Shown: positions 7,920 through 17,372 of the stretch, piece by piece | Layout of the letters: each line of letters begins with the position of its first letter | Numbering within the stretch: the first letter of the stretch is position 1 | Source: Sphingomonas sp. HITSZ_GF | GTDB lineage: Bacteria; Pseudomonadota; Alphaproteobacteria; Sphingomonadales; Sphingomonadaceae | Direction of reading: 5' to 3' | Length of the DNA stretch: 64,000 bases | NCBI RefSeq assembly: GCF_029543155.1 | Contig: NZ_JARQXA010000006.1 | Span: 124,001-188,000, forward strand | Position numbers and translations under genes: made by a program | Notes under the pieces: generated by a model | Seen by the model: only the letters and a program-made list of their open reading frames with translations | Told to the model about the DNA's origin: nothing | Databases searched by the model: none

Positions 7920-8345
7920 TTAGAACTGCGTCGGCGCGTCGGTGAACGGGTTGGCCACGGCGGTGCCGCCCTTGCGGAAGCAAGCGAAGTCCAGGATCGC
8001 CTCGTTGATGCTGTTGGGCTTGGGCGTCTTGATCTCGTTGAGCGTCTCGGACGGCTCGGTGCGGAGATATTTCCCGCTCGGGGCATAGAAGCTGTATTCG
8101 AGCGTGCGGAAGTTCTTCGCCTGGCAGTTGAATTCGGTGCGGATCTTGGCGGCGATGATGCCTTCGCCGATCGGCTGGATATAGACGCTCTCGACATCGC
8201 CGATCACCTTGTCGCCGAGCGGGCGCAGGCTGGCGAGGTCGACATAGCTCATCGTGTTGTCGTTGCCGCCGACGCGGTACCATTGCTGGGCCATGGCGGG
8301 CGTTGCTGCGAAGGGCAGCAGGGCGGCGGCGAGCAGGATGCGCAT
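7920..8345 (-). CDS. Exported surface-adhesin E-like protein
   Basis: A 141-residue protein from the ATG at 8345, with signal peptide MRILLAAALLPFAATPAMAQ. The mature part begins WYRVGGNDNTMSYVDLASL, which resembles the small beta-rich proteins annotated as surface-adhesin E-like: an aromatic start, then a statement-like YVD strand and two later cysteines (FNCQAKN, DFACFRK) that could form a disulfide. The family assignment is by motif only. Role unknown; periplasmic or surface location is likely. Confidence 0.7.
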   Translation of the reverse strand: MRILLAAALLPFAATPAMAQQWYRVGGNDNTMSYVDLASLRPLGDKVIGDVESVYIQPIGEGIIAAKIRTEFNCQAKNFRTLEYSFYAPSGKYLRTEPSETLNEIKTPKPNSINEAILDFACFRKGGTAVANPFTDAPTQF

Positions 8346-8445
8346 GAATATTCCCCCTGATTTTCGCAGGCATGGTGGCATGAGACCGTTTCGGTGGGAA
8401 GTGGCGTCGCTGGCCGTTGCGGGTCATCCGGGCTAGGGAGGGGGC

Positions 8446-8637
8446 ATGAACACGCAACGCTGGCTTCAGCTCGCCACCGCGCTCACTGCCCTGCTGCTCG
8501 TTTTTATGATCGTCGTCGCCTGGCGCAGCGCGGCCGACGAGCACCGCCGCGCCCGGGACATCGGCGCACGCACCCAGGCGGTGATGGAGCGCATCGAGGC
8601 GCGGGCGAACGCGCTGGAGAACGAAGCGGGGCGGTAG
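8446..8637 (+). CDS. Small single-span membrane protein
   Basis: A 63-residue protein with one N-terminal membrane segment (LATALTALLLVFMIVVAW) and a charged helical tail rich in Arg, Ala and Glu. A strong Shine-Dalgarno (GGGAGGGGGC) immediately precedes the ATG, which supports it as a real gene. No family recognised. It is divergent from the adhesin-like gene and followed by a repeat. Confidence 0.65.
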   Translation: MNTQRWLQLATALTALLLVFMIVVAWRSAADEHRRARDIGARTQAVMERIEARANALENEAGR

Positions 8638-8663
8638 TCCAGAAGCGCGAACGCCTTTCCCTT

Positions 8664-8753
8664 CGTCATGCTGAACTTGTTTCAGCATCCAAACCTCCTC
8701 GGGCGAAACCGCCCGTGGCGCGTTGGACCCTGAAACAAGTTCAGGGTGACGGG
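8664..8753. repeat. Palindromic intergenic repeat, family D
   Basis: The left arm CGTCATGCTGAACTTGTTTC and the right arm CCTGAAACAAGTTCAGGGTG form an imperfect inverted repeat of about 90 bases. A half copy of the left arm recurs at 20995. Confidence 0.85.
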
Positions 8754-8805
8754 GTAGCGGGAGATCGATTCCGGCTGCGGTTGCCGACGGCTTTCGCCCG
8801 CCGGC

Positions 8806-9549
8806 TCATGGCTTGCGGAACTTGTAGATGAACTGATCGGTCTTGCCGCGGATCTCGGGGTTGAAGACGTTCGCGGTGTGCGGGTCCGCGGGGTTGCGGA
8901 GCAGCGGCAGCTCGCCTTCGAACTTGAAGCCGGCGCTCTCGATCTCGGCGCGGGCGGCGGCGGGATCGATGCGGTGAAGCGTGCTGGTCGCGGTGAAGTC
9001 CGGATCGGTATTCGCGACATGGTCGATCACCAGCAGTACGCCGCCGGGCTTGAGCGAGTCGTATAGCTTCCGCGCGATCACCTTCGATCCGCCCGCGGGC
9101 ACGACCTTCAGGTGCATGTCGTGCCAGTTCTGCACCGTGACGATCGCGTCGAGCGGCTCGGGGAAGGCGAAGCTCTGCAGGCTGTCACTCGACGGCACGA
9201 CATTGGCGCGGCCTTCCACCGCCGCCTTCTGCTCGTCGGCATAGGCGGCGCGGAACTTGATGAACTCGGCGGGCTGATAGGCATAGACCTTGCCGTTCAC
9301 GCCCACCGTCGGCGCAAGGATGCGCGTCCAATAGCCGCCGCCCATGACGAAATCGGCGACCTTCTGCCCCGGCGCGATGCCGGCAAAGGCGAGGATCTCG
9401 CCGGGATGGCGGGCGGCGTCGCGATCCTTGTCGGCCTGGGGCCGGCCGGCATCGGTGAGCGCGGCTGCGATCGGGCCGGGAACGGTCTGGGCATGGGCGG
9501 CGAGCGGAGTGGCCAGCGCGAGCAGTGCGGCGGACAGGACGCGTTTCAT
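8806..9549 (-). CDS. Exported class I SAM-dependent methyltransferase-like protein
   Basis: A 247-residue protein with a clear signal peptide (MKRVLSAALLALATPLAAHA). The mature part has a Rossmann methyltransferase core: ILAFAGIAPGQKVADFVMGG, with the motif I glycine patch GGGYWTRIL, then VYAYQPAEF, a DAIVTVQNWHD strand and GGVLLVIDHVA. Relatives in sphingomonads are also annotated as methyltransferases. An exported SAM-dependent enzyme is odd, since SAM is cytoplasmic. Either the fold has been repurposed, or the protein binds another ligand. Function unknown. Confidence 0.8.
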   Translation of the reverse strand: MKRVLSAALLALATPLAAHAQTVPGPIAAALTDAGRPQADKDRDAARHPGEILAFAGIAPGQKVADFVMGGGYWTRILAPTVGVNGKVYAYQPAEFIKFRAAYADEQKAAVEGRANVVPSSDSLQSFAFPEPLDAIVTVQNWHDMHLKVVPAGGSKVIARKLYDSLKPGGVLLVIDHVANTDPDFTATSTLHRIDPAAARAEIESAGFKFEGELPLLRNPADPHTANVFNPEIRGKTDQFIYKFRKP

Positions 9550-9645
9550 CGGACGACTCTCCCAAGTTTATACCGTGAGTTTCGCATATCGGAGTTCGCG
9601 TTCAAGTTGCCCGCGACGAAAGCGGACCCTAAATCGCAGAGGACG

Positions 9646-11568
9646 ATGTCCGACCCCAATTCGCCCAATCGCTTCAACGAAGAGACTGCCACCTTCGCGG
9701 TGCGCGGCGCCGATGCGCCTGACCTGGAGGCGGGCGTCGCAGCGATCCGCAACGTGCTGAAGACGCTGCCGGTGCGGCCCGGCGTCTATCGGATGCAGGA
9801 TGCGCGCGGCGACGTGCTCTATGTCGGCAAGGCGCGGGCACTGAAGAACCGGGTAACCAACTATACCCAGGTCATGCGCCTCTCGAAGCGGCTGCAGCGG
9901 ATGGTGGCGCAGACGCGTTCGATGACGATCGTCACGACGAACAACGAGGCCGAGGCGCTGCTGCTCGAGGCGCAGCTGATCAAGCGCTTTCGCCCGCCCT
10001 ACAACGTGCTGCTGCGCGACGACAAAAGCTTCCCCTTCATCCTGCTGCGCCGCGACCACGCGTTCGCGCGCATCCAGCTCCACCGCGGCGCCCGCAAGGC
10101 GAAGGGCGATTATTTCGGGCCGTTTGCCGGCGCGGGGCAGGTGCGCAAGACGCTCAACGCGCTGCAGAAGCTGTTCCTGCTCAGGAGCTGCACCGACGGC
10201 TTCTTCAACACGCGCGACCGGCCATGCCTGCTCTACCAGATCCGCCGCTGCTCGGCGCCCTGCGTCGACCGGATCACGCCCGACGCCTATGAGGAGCTGG
10301 TCGACGACGCGCGCGACTTCCTGATGGGCAAGAAGACCCAGGTGCAGGCCAAGCTGGGCGCGCAGATGCAGGCGGCGGCGGAGGCGCTCGACTTCGAGCT
10401 GGCGGCGATCCTGCGCGACCGGCTAAAGGCGCTGACCTTCATCCAGGGCAGCCAGGCGATCAACGCCGAAGGCGTGGGCGATGCCGACATCTTTGCGCTG
10501 GCCAGCAAGAGCGGCGTGATGGGCATCCAGGCCTTCTTCATCCGCGGCGGCCAGAATTGGGGGCATCGCAGCTTCTTCCCGGCGCACACCAACGACGTGT
10601 CCGAGGACGAAGTGCTCTCGGCGTTCCTGATGCAGTTCTACGAGGAAGTGCCGCCGCCGCGGACGATCTTCGTCGATCGCGAGCTGGAGGAAGCGGCGCT
10701 GCTCGCCGAGGCACTGCGCGAACGCGCGGGGCACAAGGTGGCGCTGGGCGTGCCTCAGCGCGGGCCGCGCCGGCGGCTGCTGGAGCAGGCGACGCGCAAT
10801 GCAGCCGAAGCGCTCGACCGGCGGCTGGCCGAAGGGACGACCCAGGCGAAGCTGCTCGCCGAGATCGCCGATATCTTCGAGCTGCCCGAGCCGCCCGAGC
10901 GGATCGAGGTGTACGACAACTCGCATATCCAGGGCACCAACGCGCTGGGCGCGATGGTGGTCGCGGGGCCCGAGGGCTTCCAGAAGAACCAGTATCGCAA
11001 GTTCAACATCAAGCGGCCCGAGACGATCGCCGGCGACGATTACGGGATGATGCGCGAAGTGCTCAGCCGGCGCTTCGCCCGCGCGGTGGAGGAGGATCCC
11101 GACCGGCAGGGCGGCAACTGGCCCGACCTGGTGCTGCTCGACGGCGGGCGCGGGCAGCTCAATGCGGCCAAGGCGGTGCTCGAGGATCTCGGCATCGAGG
11201 ACGTCATCATGGTCGGCGTCGCCAAGGGGCCGCATCACGGGCGCGAGGGGCGCGAAGTGTTCCATCTGATGGACGGGCGCGAGCTGATGCTGCCGGTCAA
11301 TTCGCCGGTGCTCTTCTACCTCCAGCGGCTGCGCGACGAGGTGCATCGCTTTGCCATTGGCGCGCACCGCGAGAAGCGCGCCAAGGCGATCGGCGCGAGC
11401 CCGCTCGACGAGGTGCCGGGGATCGGCCCGGCGCGGAAAAAGGCGCTGCTGATGCATTTCGGCACGGCGCGCGCGGTGCGCTCCGCAAGCCTGGAGGACC
11501 TGCAAAAGGCGCCGGGCGTCAGCGCCGGCGTCGCGCAGCAAGTCTATGATTATTTCCATTCCCGCTGA
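9646..11568 (+). CDS. uvrC: Excinuclease ABC subunit C
   Basis: A 640-residue UvrC that makes both incisions in nucleotide excision repair with UvrA and UvrB. The N-terminal GIY-YIG nuclease lies at about 46-70 (GVYRMQDARGDVLYVGKA). The cysteine cluster CLLYQIRRCSAPC follows, then the UVR helical hairpin, the RNase H-like second nuclease (EVYDNSHIQG, LVLLDGGRGQL) and a C-terminal HhH2 (DEVPGIGPARKKALLMHFG). The ATG at 9646 has AGAGGA upstream; longer in-frame starts read through the previous gene's antisense strand and are not credible. Length is normal. Confidence 0.97.
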   Translation: MSDPNSPNRFNEETATFAVRGADAPDLEAGVAAIRNVLKTLPVRPGVYRMQDARGDVLYVGKARALKNRVTNYTQVMRLSKRLQRMVAQTRSMTIVTTNNEAEALLLEAQLIKRFRPPYNVLLRDDKSFPFILLRRDHAFARIQLHRGARKAKGDYFGPFAGAGQVRKTLNALQKLFLLRSCTDGFFNTRDRPCLLYQIRRCSAPCVDRITPDAYEELVDDARDFLMGKKTQVQAKLGAQMQAAAEALDFELAAILRDRLKALTFIQGSQAINAEGVGDADIFALASKSGVMGIQAFFIRGGQNWGHRSFFPAHTNDVSEDEVLSAFLMQFYEEVPPPRTIFVDRELEEAALLAEALRERAGHKVALGVPQRGPRRRLLEQATRNAAEALDRRLAEGTTQAKLLAEIADIFELPEPPERIEVYDNSHIQGTNALGAMVVAGPEGFQKNQYRKFNIKRPETIAGDDYGMMREVLSRRFARAVEEDPDRQGGNWPDLVLLDGGRGQLNAAKAVLEDLGIEDVIMVGVAKGPHHGREGREVFHLMDGRELMLPVNSPVLFYLQRLRDEVHRFAIGAHREKRAKAIGASPLDEVPGIGPARKKALLMHFGTARAVRSASLEDLQKAPGVSAGVAQQVYDYFHSR

Positions 11569-11630
11569 TTTGCCGCTTGCCTGAGGCCCCGGGACTTTCG
11601 AAGATCGTCCCGTTGTTCCGGGGAGGGTTT

Positions 11631-14423
11631 ATGGTTCGGCGTATGATTGTTGCGGCCCTGCTGTGCGGCACGGCCGGGGTGGCCCATGCCGGAGAGAAGC
11701 CGCTCTACCAGCCGGTCCCCGCCTGGGTGACGCTGGCGCCCGAGCCGGTTACGATCGACCTGCCCAACGACGCGCCGGCAATGATGATTGCCGATGTCCA
11801 GGCGCGGCTCGCCGACGGGCAGAACTGGACCTATTATGAGCGTGCCGGGCGGCTCGCGACGATCCAGAACGTCTCCGCGGCCGGCACGGTGAAGATCGAC
11901 TGGCAGCCTTCGCACGGCGACCTGATCGTCCACGGCGTCGACATCCTGCGCGCCGGCAAGCGGATCGATGCGCTGAAGGGCGCCAAGTTCACCGTGCTCC
12001 AGCGCGAGCAGGGGCTCGAGATGATGATGCTCGACGGCCGGCTGACCGCGACGCTGGCGGTGCAGGGGCTGCAGGTGGGCGACGTGCTCGACCTGCGCTA
12101 TTCGATCACTACCAAGGACCCGACGCTGAAGGGCAATGCCGTGGCGATCGGGCCGATCGTCGCCGAGCCGATGAAGATCGGTTTCGCGCGCACCCGGCTG
12201 CTCTGGCCGACTGGCGCCGATGTGAAGTGGCGCGCCTATTCGGACGGCGCCATGCCCGAGCAGCGCGATGCGGGCGGCTGGCACGAGATGCTGTTCAAGC
12301 TGCCGGTGATGCGCCAGCCGCCGATGGCGATCCGCGTGCCCGGCCGCTTCCTCAAGCCGCCGATCGTCGAGGCGACCACCTTCCCGGACTGGCAGTCGGT
12401 CTCGAAGGTGATGGAGCCGCTCTACCGCACCCAGGGGCTGATCGCGCCGGGCAGCCCGCTCGCCGCCGAAGTGGCGAAGATCGCCGCGGCCGAGCAGGAC
12501 CCGCTGCGCCGCACCGCCGCGGCGCTGGCGCTGGTGCAGGGCAAGGTCCGCTACCTGTTCAAGGGCATGGACAACGGCAACTACGTGCCCCAGTCGCCCG
12601 CCGAGACCTGGTCGACCAAATATGGAGACTGCAAGGCCAAGACGCTGCTGCTGCTCGCCATCCTGCATGAACTGGGCGTCGAGGCGGAGCCAGCGCTGGC
12701 GAGCCTGGGCAATGGCGATCTGGTCGTGGCGCGGCTGCCCTCGCCGAGCGCGTTCAACCATGTCTTCGTCGTCGCCACGGTGAACGGCCAGACGCTGTGG
12801 CTCGATGGCACGGCGAGCGGCACCTATCTGGAGGACATCGCCGACGTGCCGAGCTTCGGCTGGGTGCTGCCGCTGCGCGCCGCCGGCGCGACGCTGGTCG
12901 AGGCGCCGAGGCGGGTGCCGGCGCGGCCCGGGCAGGTGGGCACGCTCAACATCGACTTGCGCGGCGGGATCAACCTGCCGGCGCCGTTCGAGGCGGAAGT
13001 GACGCTGCGCGGCTCCTCGGCCGACATGGTGCGCAACATCGCCGCCAATACCGACAAGAAGGAAATCCGCGGCGCGCTGCAGGGGCTGGTGCCGGCCGGC
13101 GGCGGCGAAGTGATCGTCACTGCGACCGATGTCGCGTTCGACGATGCGAAGGGCACCGCCACGATCAAGCTGAGCGGCATCACCAATCCGCGCTGGCTCT
13201 ATGCCGACACCCGCTATCGCTATGATATCGGCGGCGCCAACGTCTTCTCGATGCCCGATCGCTCGCGCCCGGCGTGGAAGGAGATCCCGGTGGCCACCGG
13301 AATCGCGACGCGCAGCAAGCGGACGGTGCGGATGCAGCTTCCCGACGGCGGCACCGGCTTCGGTTTCGATGGCAACCCGCAGGTCGACGCGACCTTGCCT
13401 GGCGGGATCAAGGCGGCGCGCAAGGCGGTGCTGGCCGGCGAGATGCTCACCATCGACTTCGAGGACAGCACCACCGGCGCCGAGATCGCCCCGGCCGACT
13501 TCGCCGCGGCGCGCGCGCAGTTCGCCGAGGCGAAGAACCGGCGGCTCGGTGCGCGGACGCTGCCGGGCTATGCCTCGCCCTGGCGCGGCATTCCCGCGGC
13601 AAAGGCGGCGCATCGCTACGATACGGTTCTCGATCGCTATGCGAGCTATATCGCCGACAAGCCCGAGGAAGCGGGGCGTTATGTGACGCGGGCGGGCTTC
13701 CTCGCCTCGATCTTCGAGCGGGAGAAGGCGATCGCCGATCTCGACAAGGCGATCGCGATCCAGGCCGATGCAGTCACCTATCGCCGCCGCGGCTATCTCT
13801 ACGAGCTGATCGGCAACAAGAAGGCGGCGATCGCCGATTATGCCGCGGCGCGCGAGCAGGACCCCGGCGACGTCGGCACGCTCGGCCAGCTCGCCGCGCT
13901 GATGGTCGAGACCGGCGCGAGGGACGAGGCGCTGGCGATGCTCGACGAGCGTATCGCCGAGGAAGGCGAGGACATGCCGCAGCTGCTCTCGGCCAAGGCG
14001 ACCGCGCTGTCGCGCGCCAATGACGCCGCCGGCGCGGTCGCCGCGATGGACGCCGCGATCGAGAAGAAGCCGGGCAATGGCGGGCTGCTCAATAACCGCT
14101 GCTGGATCAAGGGCACCCTCAACACCGATCTGACCGGCGCGCTTGCCGATTGCACGCGCTCGATCCAGTTCAGCGACAACAACGCGGCCGCGCTCGACAG
14201 CCGGGCGATGGTCTATTTCCGCATGGGCAAGCTGGCCGAGGCGCTGGCCGATCTCGATGCTGCGCTGGAGCAGCGGCCCGCGGCTGAATCGAGCCTGTTC
14301 CTGCGCGGCGTGGTGAAGATCCGGATGGGCAAGGCGAAGGAAGGCCAGGCCGACATCGCCGGCGCCCGCCTGCTCGCGCCCAAGATCGACGCGGACTATG
14401 CGCGCTGGGGGATCAGGGCTTGA
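11631..14423 (+). CDS. DUF3857, transglutaminase-like and TPR protein
   Basis: A 930-residue exported protein (signal peptide MVRRMIVAALLCGTAGVAHA). The ATG at 11631 has GGGAGG seven bases upstream. The order is a DUF3857 beta-rich region (about 25-240), a transglutaminase-like core (about 280-400), a second beta-rich region and C-terminal TPR repeats (about 650-900). The papain-like triad is visible: Cys334 (KYGDCKAKT), His377 (FNHVFVV) and Asp392 (WLDGTAS). It may therefore be an active periplasmic peptidase or amidase. It is separate from uvrC by 62 bases, so it has its own promoter or is co-transcribed. Confidence 0.88.
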   Translation: MVRRMIVAALLCGTAGVAHAGEKPLYQPVPAWVTLAPEPVTIDLPNDAPAMMIADVQARLADGQNWTYYERAGRLATIQNVSAAGTVKIDWQPSHGDLIVHGVDILRAGKRIDALKGAKFTVLQREQGLEMMMLDGRLTATLAVQGLQVGDVLDLRYSITTKDPTLKGNAVAIGPIVAEPMKIGFARTRLLWPTGADVKWRAYSDGAMPEQRDAGGWHEMLFKLPVMRQPPMAIRVPGRFLKPPIVEATTFPDWQSVSKVMEPLYRTQGLIAPGSPLAAEVAKIAAAEQDPLRRTAAALALVQGKVRYLFKGMDNGNYVPQSPAETWSTKYGDCKAKTLLLLAILHELGVEAEPALASLGNGDLVVARLPSPSAFNHVFVVATVNGQTLWLDGTASGTYLEDIADVPSFGWVLPLRAAGATLVEAPRRVPARPGQVGTLNIDLRGGINLPAPFEAEVTLRGSSADMVRNIAANTDKKEIRGALQGLVPAGGGEVIVTATDVAFDDAKGTATIKLSGITNPRWLYADTRYRYDIGGANVFSMPDRSRPAWKEIPVATGIATRSKRTVRMQLPDGGTGFGFDGNPQVDATLPGGIKAARKAVLAGEMLTIDFEDSTTGAEIAPADFAAARAQFAEAKNRRLGARTLPGYASPWRGIPAAKAAHRYDTVLDRYASYIADKPEEAGRYVTRAGFLASIFEREKAIADLDKAIAIQADAVTYRRRGYLYELIGNKKAAIADYAAAREQDPGDVGTLGQLAALMVETGARDEALAMLDERIAEEGEDMPQLLSAKATALSRANDAAGAVAAMDAAIEKKPGNGGLLNNRCWIKGTLNTDLTGALADCTRSIQFSDNNAAALDSRAMVYFRMGKLAEALADLDAALEQRPAAESSLFLRGVVKIRMGKAKEGQADIAGARLLAPKIDADYARWGIRA

Positions 14424-14430
14424 ACCTTCA

Positions 14431-14576
14431 AATCCTCCCCCAGCTTGCTGGGGGAGGGGGACCGCCGCCGAAGGCGGTGGTGGAGGGGGCGGCGGGCACC
14501 GCCGCGTTGCGTCGGCCCCTCCACCATTTCGCTGCGCGAAATGGTCCCCCTCCCCGAGACAAGCTCGGGGAGGAAT
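14431..14576. repeat. Palindromic intergenic repeat, family C
   Basis: It begins AATCCTCCCCCAGC and ends GCTCGGGGAGGAATT. It contains inner inverted arms such as CCGCCGAAGGCGG and CCATTTCGCTGCGCGAAATG. It starts seven bases after the stop of the TPR gene. Confidence 0.88.
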
Positions 14577-14631
14577 TGACCGCCGACCCGCCATTCGCCT
14601 TTTCTTCACGCCCCTGCGTTAAGGGGGCAGA

Positions 14632-15588
14632 ATGGCTACCCGGGTCTTCATCACGATCGACACCGAGATCATGTGGCGGCACCATGTCGCGGGTCTCGAC
14701 GTCGACACGATCGTCCAGCGCTCGCTGGAGCCTGCCAATGTGGGCGTGGCCTGGCAGCTCGGGCAGCTCGCCCGCCACGGCCTCAAGGCCTGCTTCTTCG
14801 TCGATCCCATGCCGGCGCTGGTCTATGGCCTCGATCCGATCAAGCGCGTGGTCGGCGCGATCCTGGAGGCGGGGCAGGAAGTGCAGCTCCACCTCCATCC
14901 CAACTGGACCGGCGCACATGCCGGCGACAAGGGCACAACCTATGGCGCGTTCGAGCTGATCGACTACAGCTTCGACGAGCAGGTCGAGCTGCTCGCCGGC
15001 GCTTCCGACATGCTGGTCGCCTGCGGCGCGCCCGAGCCGATCGCCTTCCGCTCGGGCAGCTATTCGGCGAGCGACGACACTCTGGGCGCGCTGGCGCAGC
15101 TCGGCTTCGAATATGATTCGAGCCACAACGGCTCCGAGCATCCCTGGCCGAGCGCGATCAATCTCGAGCCGCGCCAGATCGCGCCGATCGAACATCGCGG
15201 GCTGATCGAAGTGCCGGTGACGCTGATCGAGGATCGCGCCGGGCATCTGCGCCATTTCCAGATCTGCGCGCTATCGGCAGGGGAGATGCGTGCCGCGCTC
15301 GATCACGCCGTGCTGCGCAGCCATTCGGCAGTCACGATCGTCAGCCACGGCTTCGAGCTTGCAAATCGCGCCGGGACGCGGCCTAACGCCGTGCATGTAC
15401 GGCGCTTCGCTGCGCTGTGCCGCATGTTGGCCAGCCGCCGGGGGGTGTTGGTGACCGAACATTTCGCAGACCGGCCGAAAATGGCGCTCGGTCAGGACGA
15501 TGCGCCGCTCGGCCCCAGCCTGCTGCGCACGCGCTGGCGCCAGGCCGAGCAGCTCTGGTCGAACCTGGTCGAGGAGCGCGCCGCGTGA
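14632..15588 (+). CDS. Polysaccharide deacetylase-like protein
   Basis: A 318-residue NodB-like (carbohydrate esterase 4) fold. The metal-binding start is FITIDTE, the His pair is in VQLHLHPNW, the arginine loop is AFRSGSYSAS, and a late His motif is TIVSHGFEL. These match the catalytic Asp, His-x-x-x-His region and later motifs of the family. It is probably cytoplasmic, with no signal peptide. It is translationally coupled by GTGA to the downstream acyltransferase, so the pair probably modifies a polysaccharide or lipid-linked sugar. The substrate is unknown. Confidence 0.8.
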   Translation: MATRVFITIDTEIMWRHHVAGLDVDTIVQRSLEPANVGVAWQLGQLARHGLKACFFVDPMPALVYGLDPIKRVVGAILEAGQEVQLHLHPNWTGAHAGDKGTTYGAFELIDYSFDEQVELLAGASDMLVACGAPEPIAFRSGSYSASDDTLGALAQLGFEYDSSHNGSEHPWPSAINLEPRQIAPIEHRGLIEVPVTLIEDRAGHLRHFQICALSAGEMRAALDHAVLRSHSAVTIVSHGFELANRAGTRPNAVHVRRFAALCRMLASRRGVLVTEHFADRPKMALGQDDAPLGPSLLRTRWRQAEQLWSNLVEERAA

Positions 15589-16541
15589 ATGCGATGAGCG
15601 ACGTTGCCGCCGAAGCCGCGCCCCAGGCCCGGCCGACCAGCTTGAAGTTCGAGATCGGCGCGCGCACGCTGGCGACGATCCAGCGCGACCTGGTCCGCCT
15701 GCCGCTGACGCTCGACGAGGCCCGCGCGGACCGGCTGCCCGTGCTGCCGCCGCTGCCGCGCGATGCGCATGGCTATGTCGTCACCTCGCTGCCCGAGCAT
15801 CTGGTGCCGGGGCTGGTAAAGGCCTCGGGCGACATGCTGCCCTTTATCCGCCAGCGCTACACCCGCTATTTCACCGATTTCGCGCTGGGGTTCGAAGGCT
15901 GGTGGAACGGGCTTTCGTCCAACGCCCGCCAGGGGATCAAGCGCAAGGCCAAGAAGATCGCGGCGGAGAGCGGCGGCGAACTCGATGTGCGCGCCTTCCG
16001 TACGCCGGACGAGCTGGAGGCGTTCCACGATGTCGCCCGGCGAATCTCGCTGCGCACCTATCAGGAGCGGCTGCTCGGCTCGGGGCTGCCCGACAGCGCG
16101 GAGTTCCTCGCGACGATGCTCGCCCAGGGCGCGGCGGGGCAGGTCCGGGCCTGGCTGCTCTACATCGCCGGCGAACCGGCGGCCTATCTCTACTGCCCGG
16201 TGATCGAGGGCGGCGTGGTGATCTATGCCTATGTCGGCCATGATCCGGCGTTCAACGACTTGTCGCCCGGCGCGGTGCTCCAGCTAGAGGCGATGCGCGA
16301 CCTGTTCGAGGAGGGGCAGTTCGCCCGCTTCGACTTCACCGAGGGCGAAGGCCAGCACAAGCGCCAGTTCGCCACCGGCGGCGTGGCCTGTGTCGACCTG
16401 TTCCTGCTGCGCCCCTCGCTGGCCAATCGCGTGACGATGGCGGCGCTGGGCGGGTTCAACCGCGGCGTGGCCGGAGTGAAGGCACTGCTGCAGCGCGTGG
16501 GGCTGGAGAAGGTCGCCAAGAAGGTGCGGCGGGGGAGCTAG
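15585..16541 (+). CDS. FemAB/GNAT-like acyltransferase
   Basis: A 318-residue protein. The GTG at 15585 overlaps the previous stop (GTGA); an ATG three codons later is the alternative. The C-terminal half has the acetyltransferase layout of the BioF2/FemAB-like group: [56 protein letters not shown] and [17 protein letters not shown]. Such proteins commonly sit in exopolysaccharide or exosortase loci. With the preceding deacetylase it may replace or add acyl groups on a glycan, which is inference. Confidence 0.78.
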   Translation: MNAMSDVAAEAAPQARPTSLKFEIGARTLATIQRDLVRLPLTLDEARADRLPVLPPLPRDAHGYVVTSLPEHLVPGLVKASGDMLPFIRQRYTRYFTDFALGFEGWWNGLSSNARQGIKRKAKKIAAESGGELDVRAFRTPDELEAFHDVARRISLRTYQERLLGSGLPDSAEFLATMLAQGAAGQVRAWLLYIAGEPAAYLYCPVIEGGVVIYAYVGHDPAFNDLSPGAVLQLEAMRDLFEEGQFARFDFTEGEGQHKRQFATGGVACVDLFLLRPSLANRVTMAALGGFNRGVAGVKALLQRVGLEKVAKKVRRGS

Positions 16542-16544
16542 TCC

Positions 16545-16577
16545 AATTCCTCCCCGAGACAAGCTCGGGGAGGAATT
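16545..16577. repeat. Minimal family C hairpin
   Basis: AATTCCTCCCCGAG and its exact complement flank a 5-base loop, giving a perfect 14-bp stem. It lies between the acyltransferase gene and recO. It is the outer arm of the family C repeat without the inner part. Confidence 0.9.
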
Positions 16578-16591
16578 ATATAGCGTCCCCC

Positions 16592-17323
16592 ATGCATCTC
16601 CGCGCCGAAGCCATCATCCTCTCCGTTCGCGCGCATGGCGAGCATGGGGCGATCGTGCGCGCGTTCACCGAGGAGCATGGCGTGCAGCCCGGCTATGTCC
16701 GCGGCGGGCATGGGCGGACGTTGCGGCCGGTGCTGCAGCCGGCAAACCTGGTGCAGGGCGAATGGCGGTCGCGGACCGAGGATGCGCTGGCCGGGCTGAG
16801 CGTCGAGCTGCTCCACAGCCGCGCGGCGATGTTCTCCGAAGCGCTGCCCGCCGCCGCCTTCCAATGGGTGACTGCGCTTTCCGCCTTCGCGCTGCCCGAA
16901 GGGCTGCCCTATCCACGGCTCTATGCGGCGCTCGACGGGGTGCTGGCGGCGATCGAGGCGGCGCCGGCGGCGCGCGGCTGGGCAGTGGCGATGGTCCGCT
17001 ATGAGTTACTATTGCTCGCCGAGTTGGGCTTCGGGCTCGACCTCGAGCATTGCGCGGCGACCGGGCGCAACGACGACCTCGCCTATGTCAGCCCCAAGAG
17101 CGGCATCGCGGTGAGCCGGATCGGCGCCGAGGGCTATGAGAACCGGCTGCTGCGCCTGCCGCGCTTCCTGGTCGAAGGCGGCGAGGCGGGATGGGACGAT
17201 ATCCTCGACGGCCTCAGGCTCACCGGCCATTTCCTCGAGCGCGACCTGCTGATCGGAAAGGGCGCCGAGCTGCTCGCGGCGCGGGCCCGGCTGGTCGATC
17301 GGTTGAAGCGGGCAGTTGCGTGA
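16592..17323 (+). CDS. recO: DNA repair protein RecO
   Basis: A 243-residue RecO, which loads RecA onto SSB-coated gaps together with RecR. The N-terminal OB fold is seen in [20 protein letters not shown] and [20 protein letters not shown], and the C-terminal helical domain has the typical [22 protein letters not shown] followed by [11 protein letters not shown]. The usual four-cysteine zinc site is incomplete here: only one Cys of the pair is visible. Length is normal. The next gene, leuB, follows closely. Confidence 0.92.
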   Translation: MHLRAEAIILSVRAHGEHGAIVRAFTEEHGVQPGYVRGGHGRTLRPVLQPANLVQGEWRSRTEDALAGLSVELLHSRAAMFSEALPAAAFQWVTALSAFALPEGLPYPRLYAALDGVLAAIEAAPAARGWAVAMVRYELLLLAELGFGLDLEHCAATGRNDDLAYVSPKSGIAVSRIGAEGYENRLLRLPRFLVEGGEAGWDDILDGLRLTGHFLERDLLIGKGAELLAARARLVDRLKRAVA

Positions 17324-17372
17324 CGGCAACAACAGCGGCAAAGCGGGCCGCAAAGGACGTGGGGAGCTTGAA

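Noticed and set aside
9112..9645. Upstream in-frame extension of uvrC
   Set aside because: It reads through the antisense of the methyltransferase gene. The ATG at 9646 has a Shine-Dalgarno and gives the normal UvrC length.
14431..14576. Insertion sequence
   Set aside because: Although it has inverted termini, it is under 160 bp, codes for no transposase and recurs as palindromic intergenic repeats.
11550..14609. Minus-strand ORF of 1019 codons opposite the DUF3857/TPR gene
   Set aside because: Composition is Arg/Gly/Asp/His-rich with no domain. The plus strand has a signal peptide, a catalytic triad and a good ribosome-binding site.
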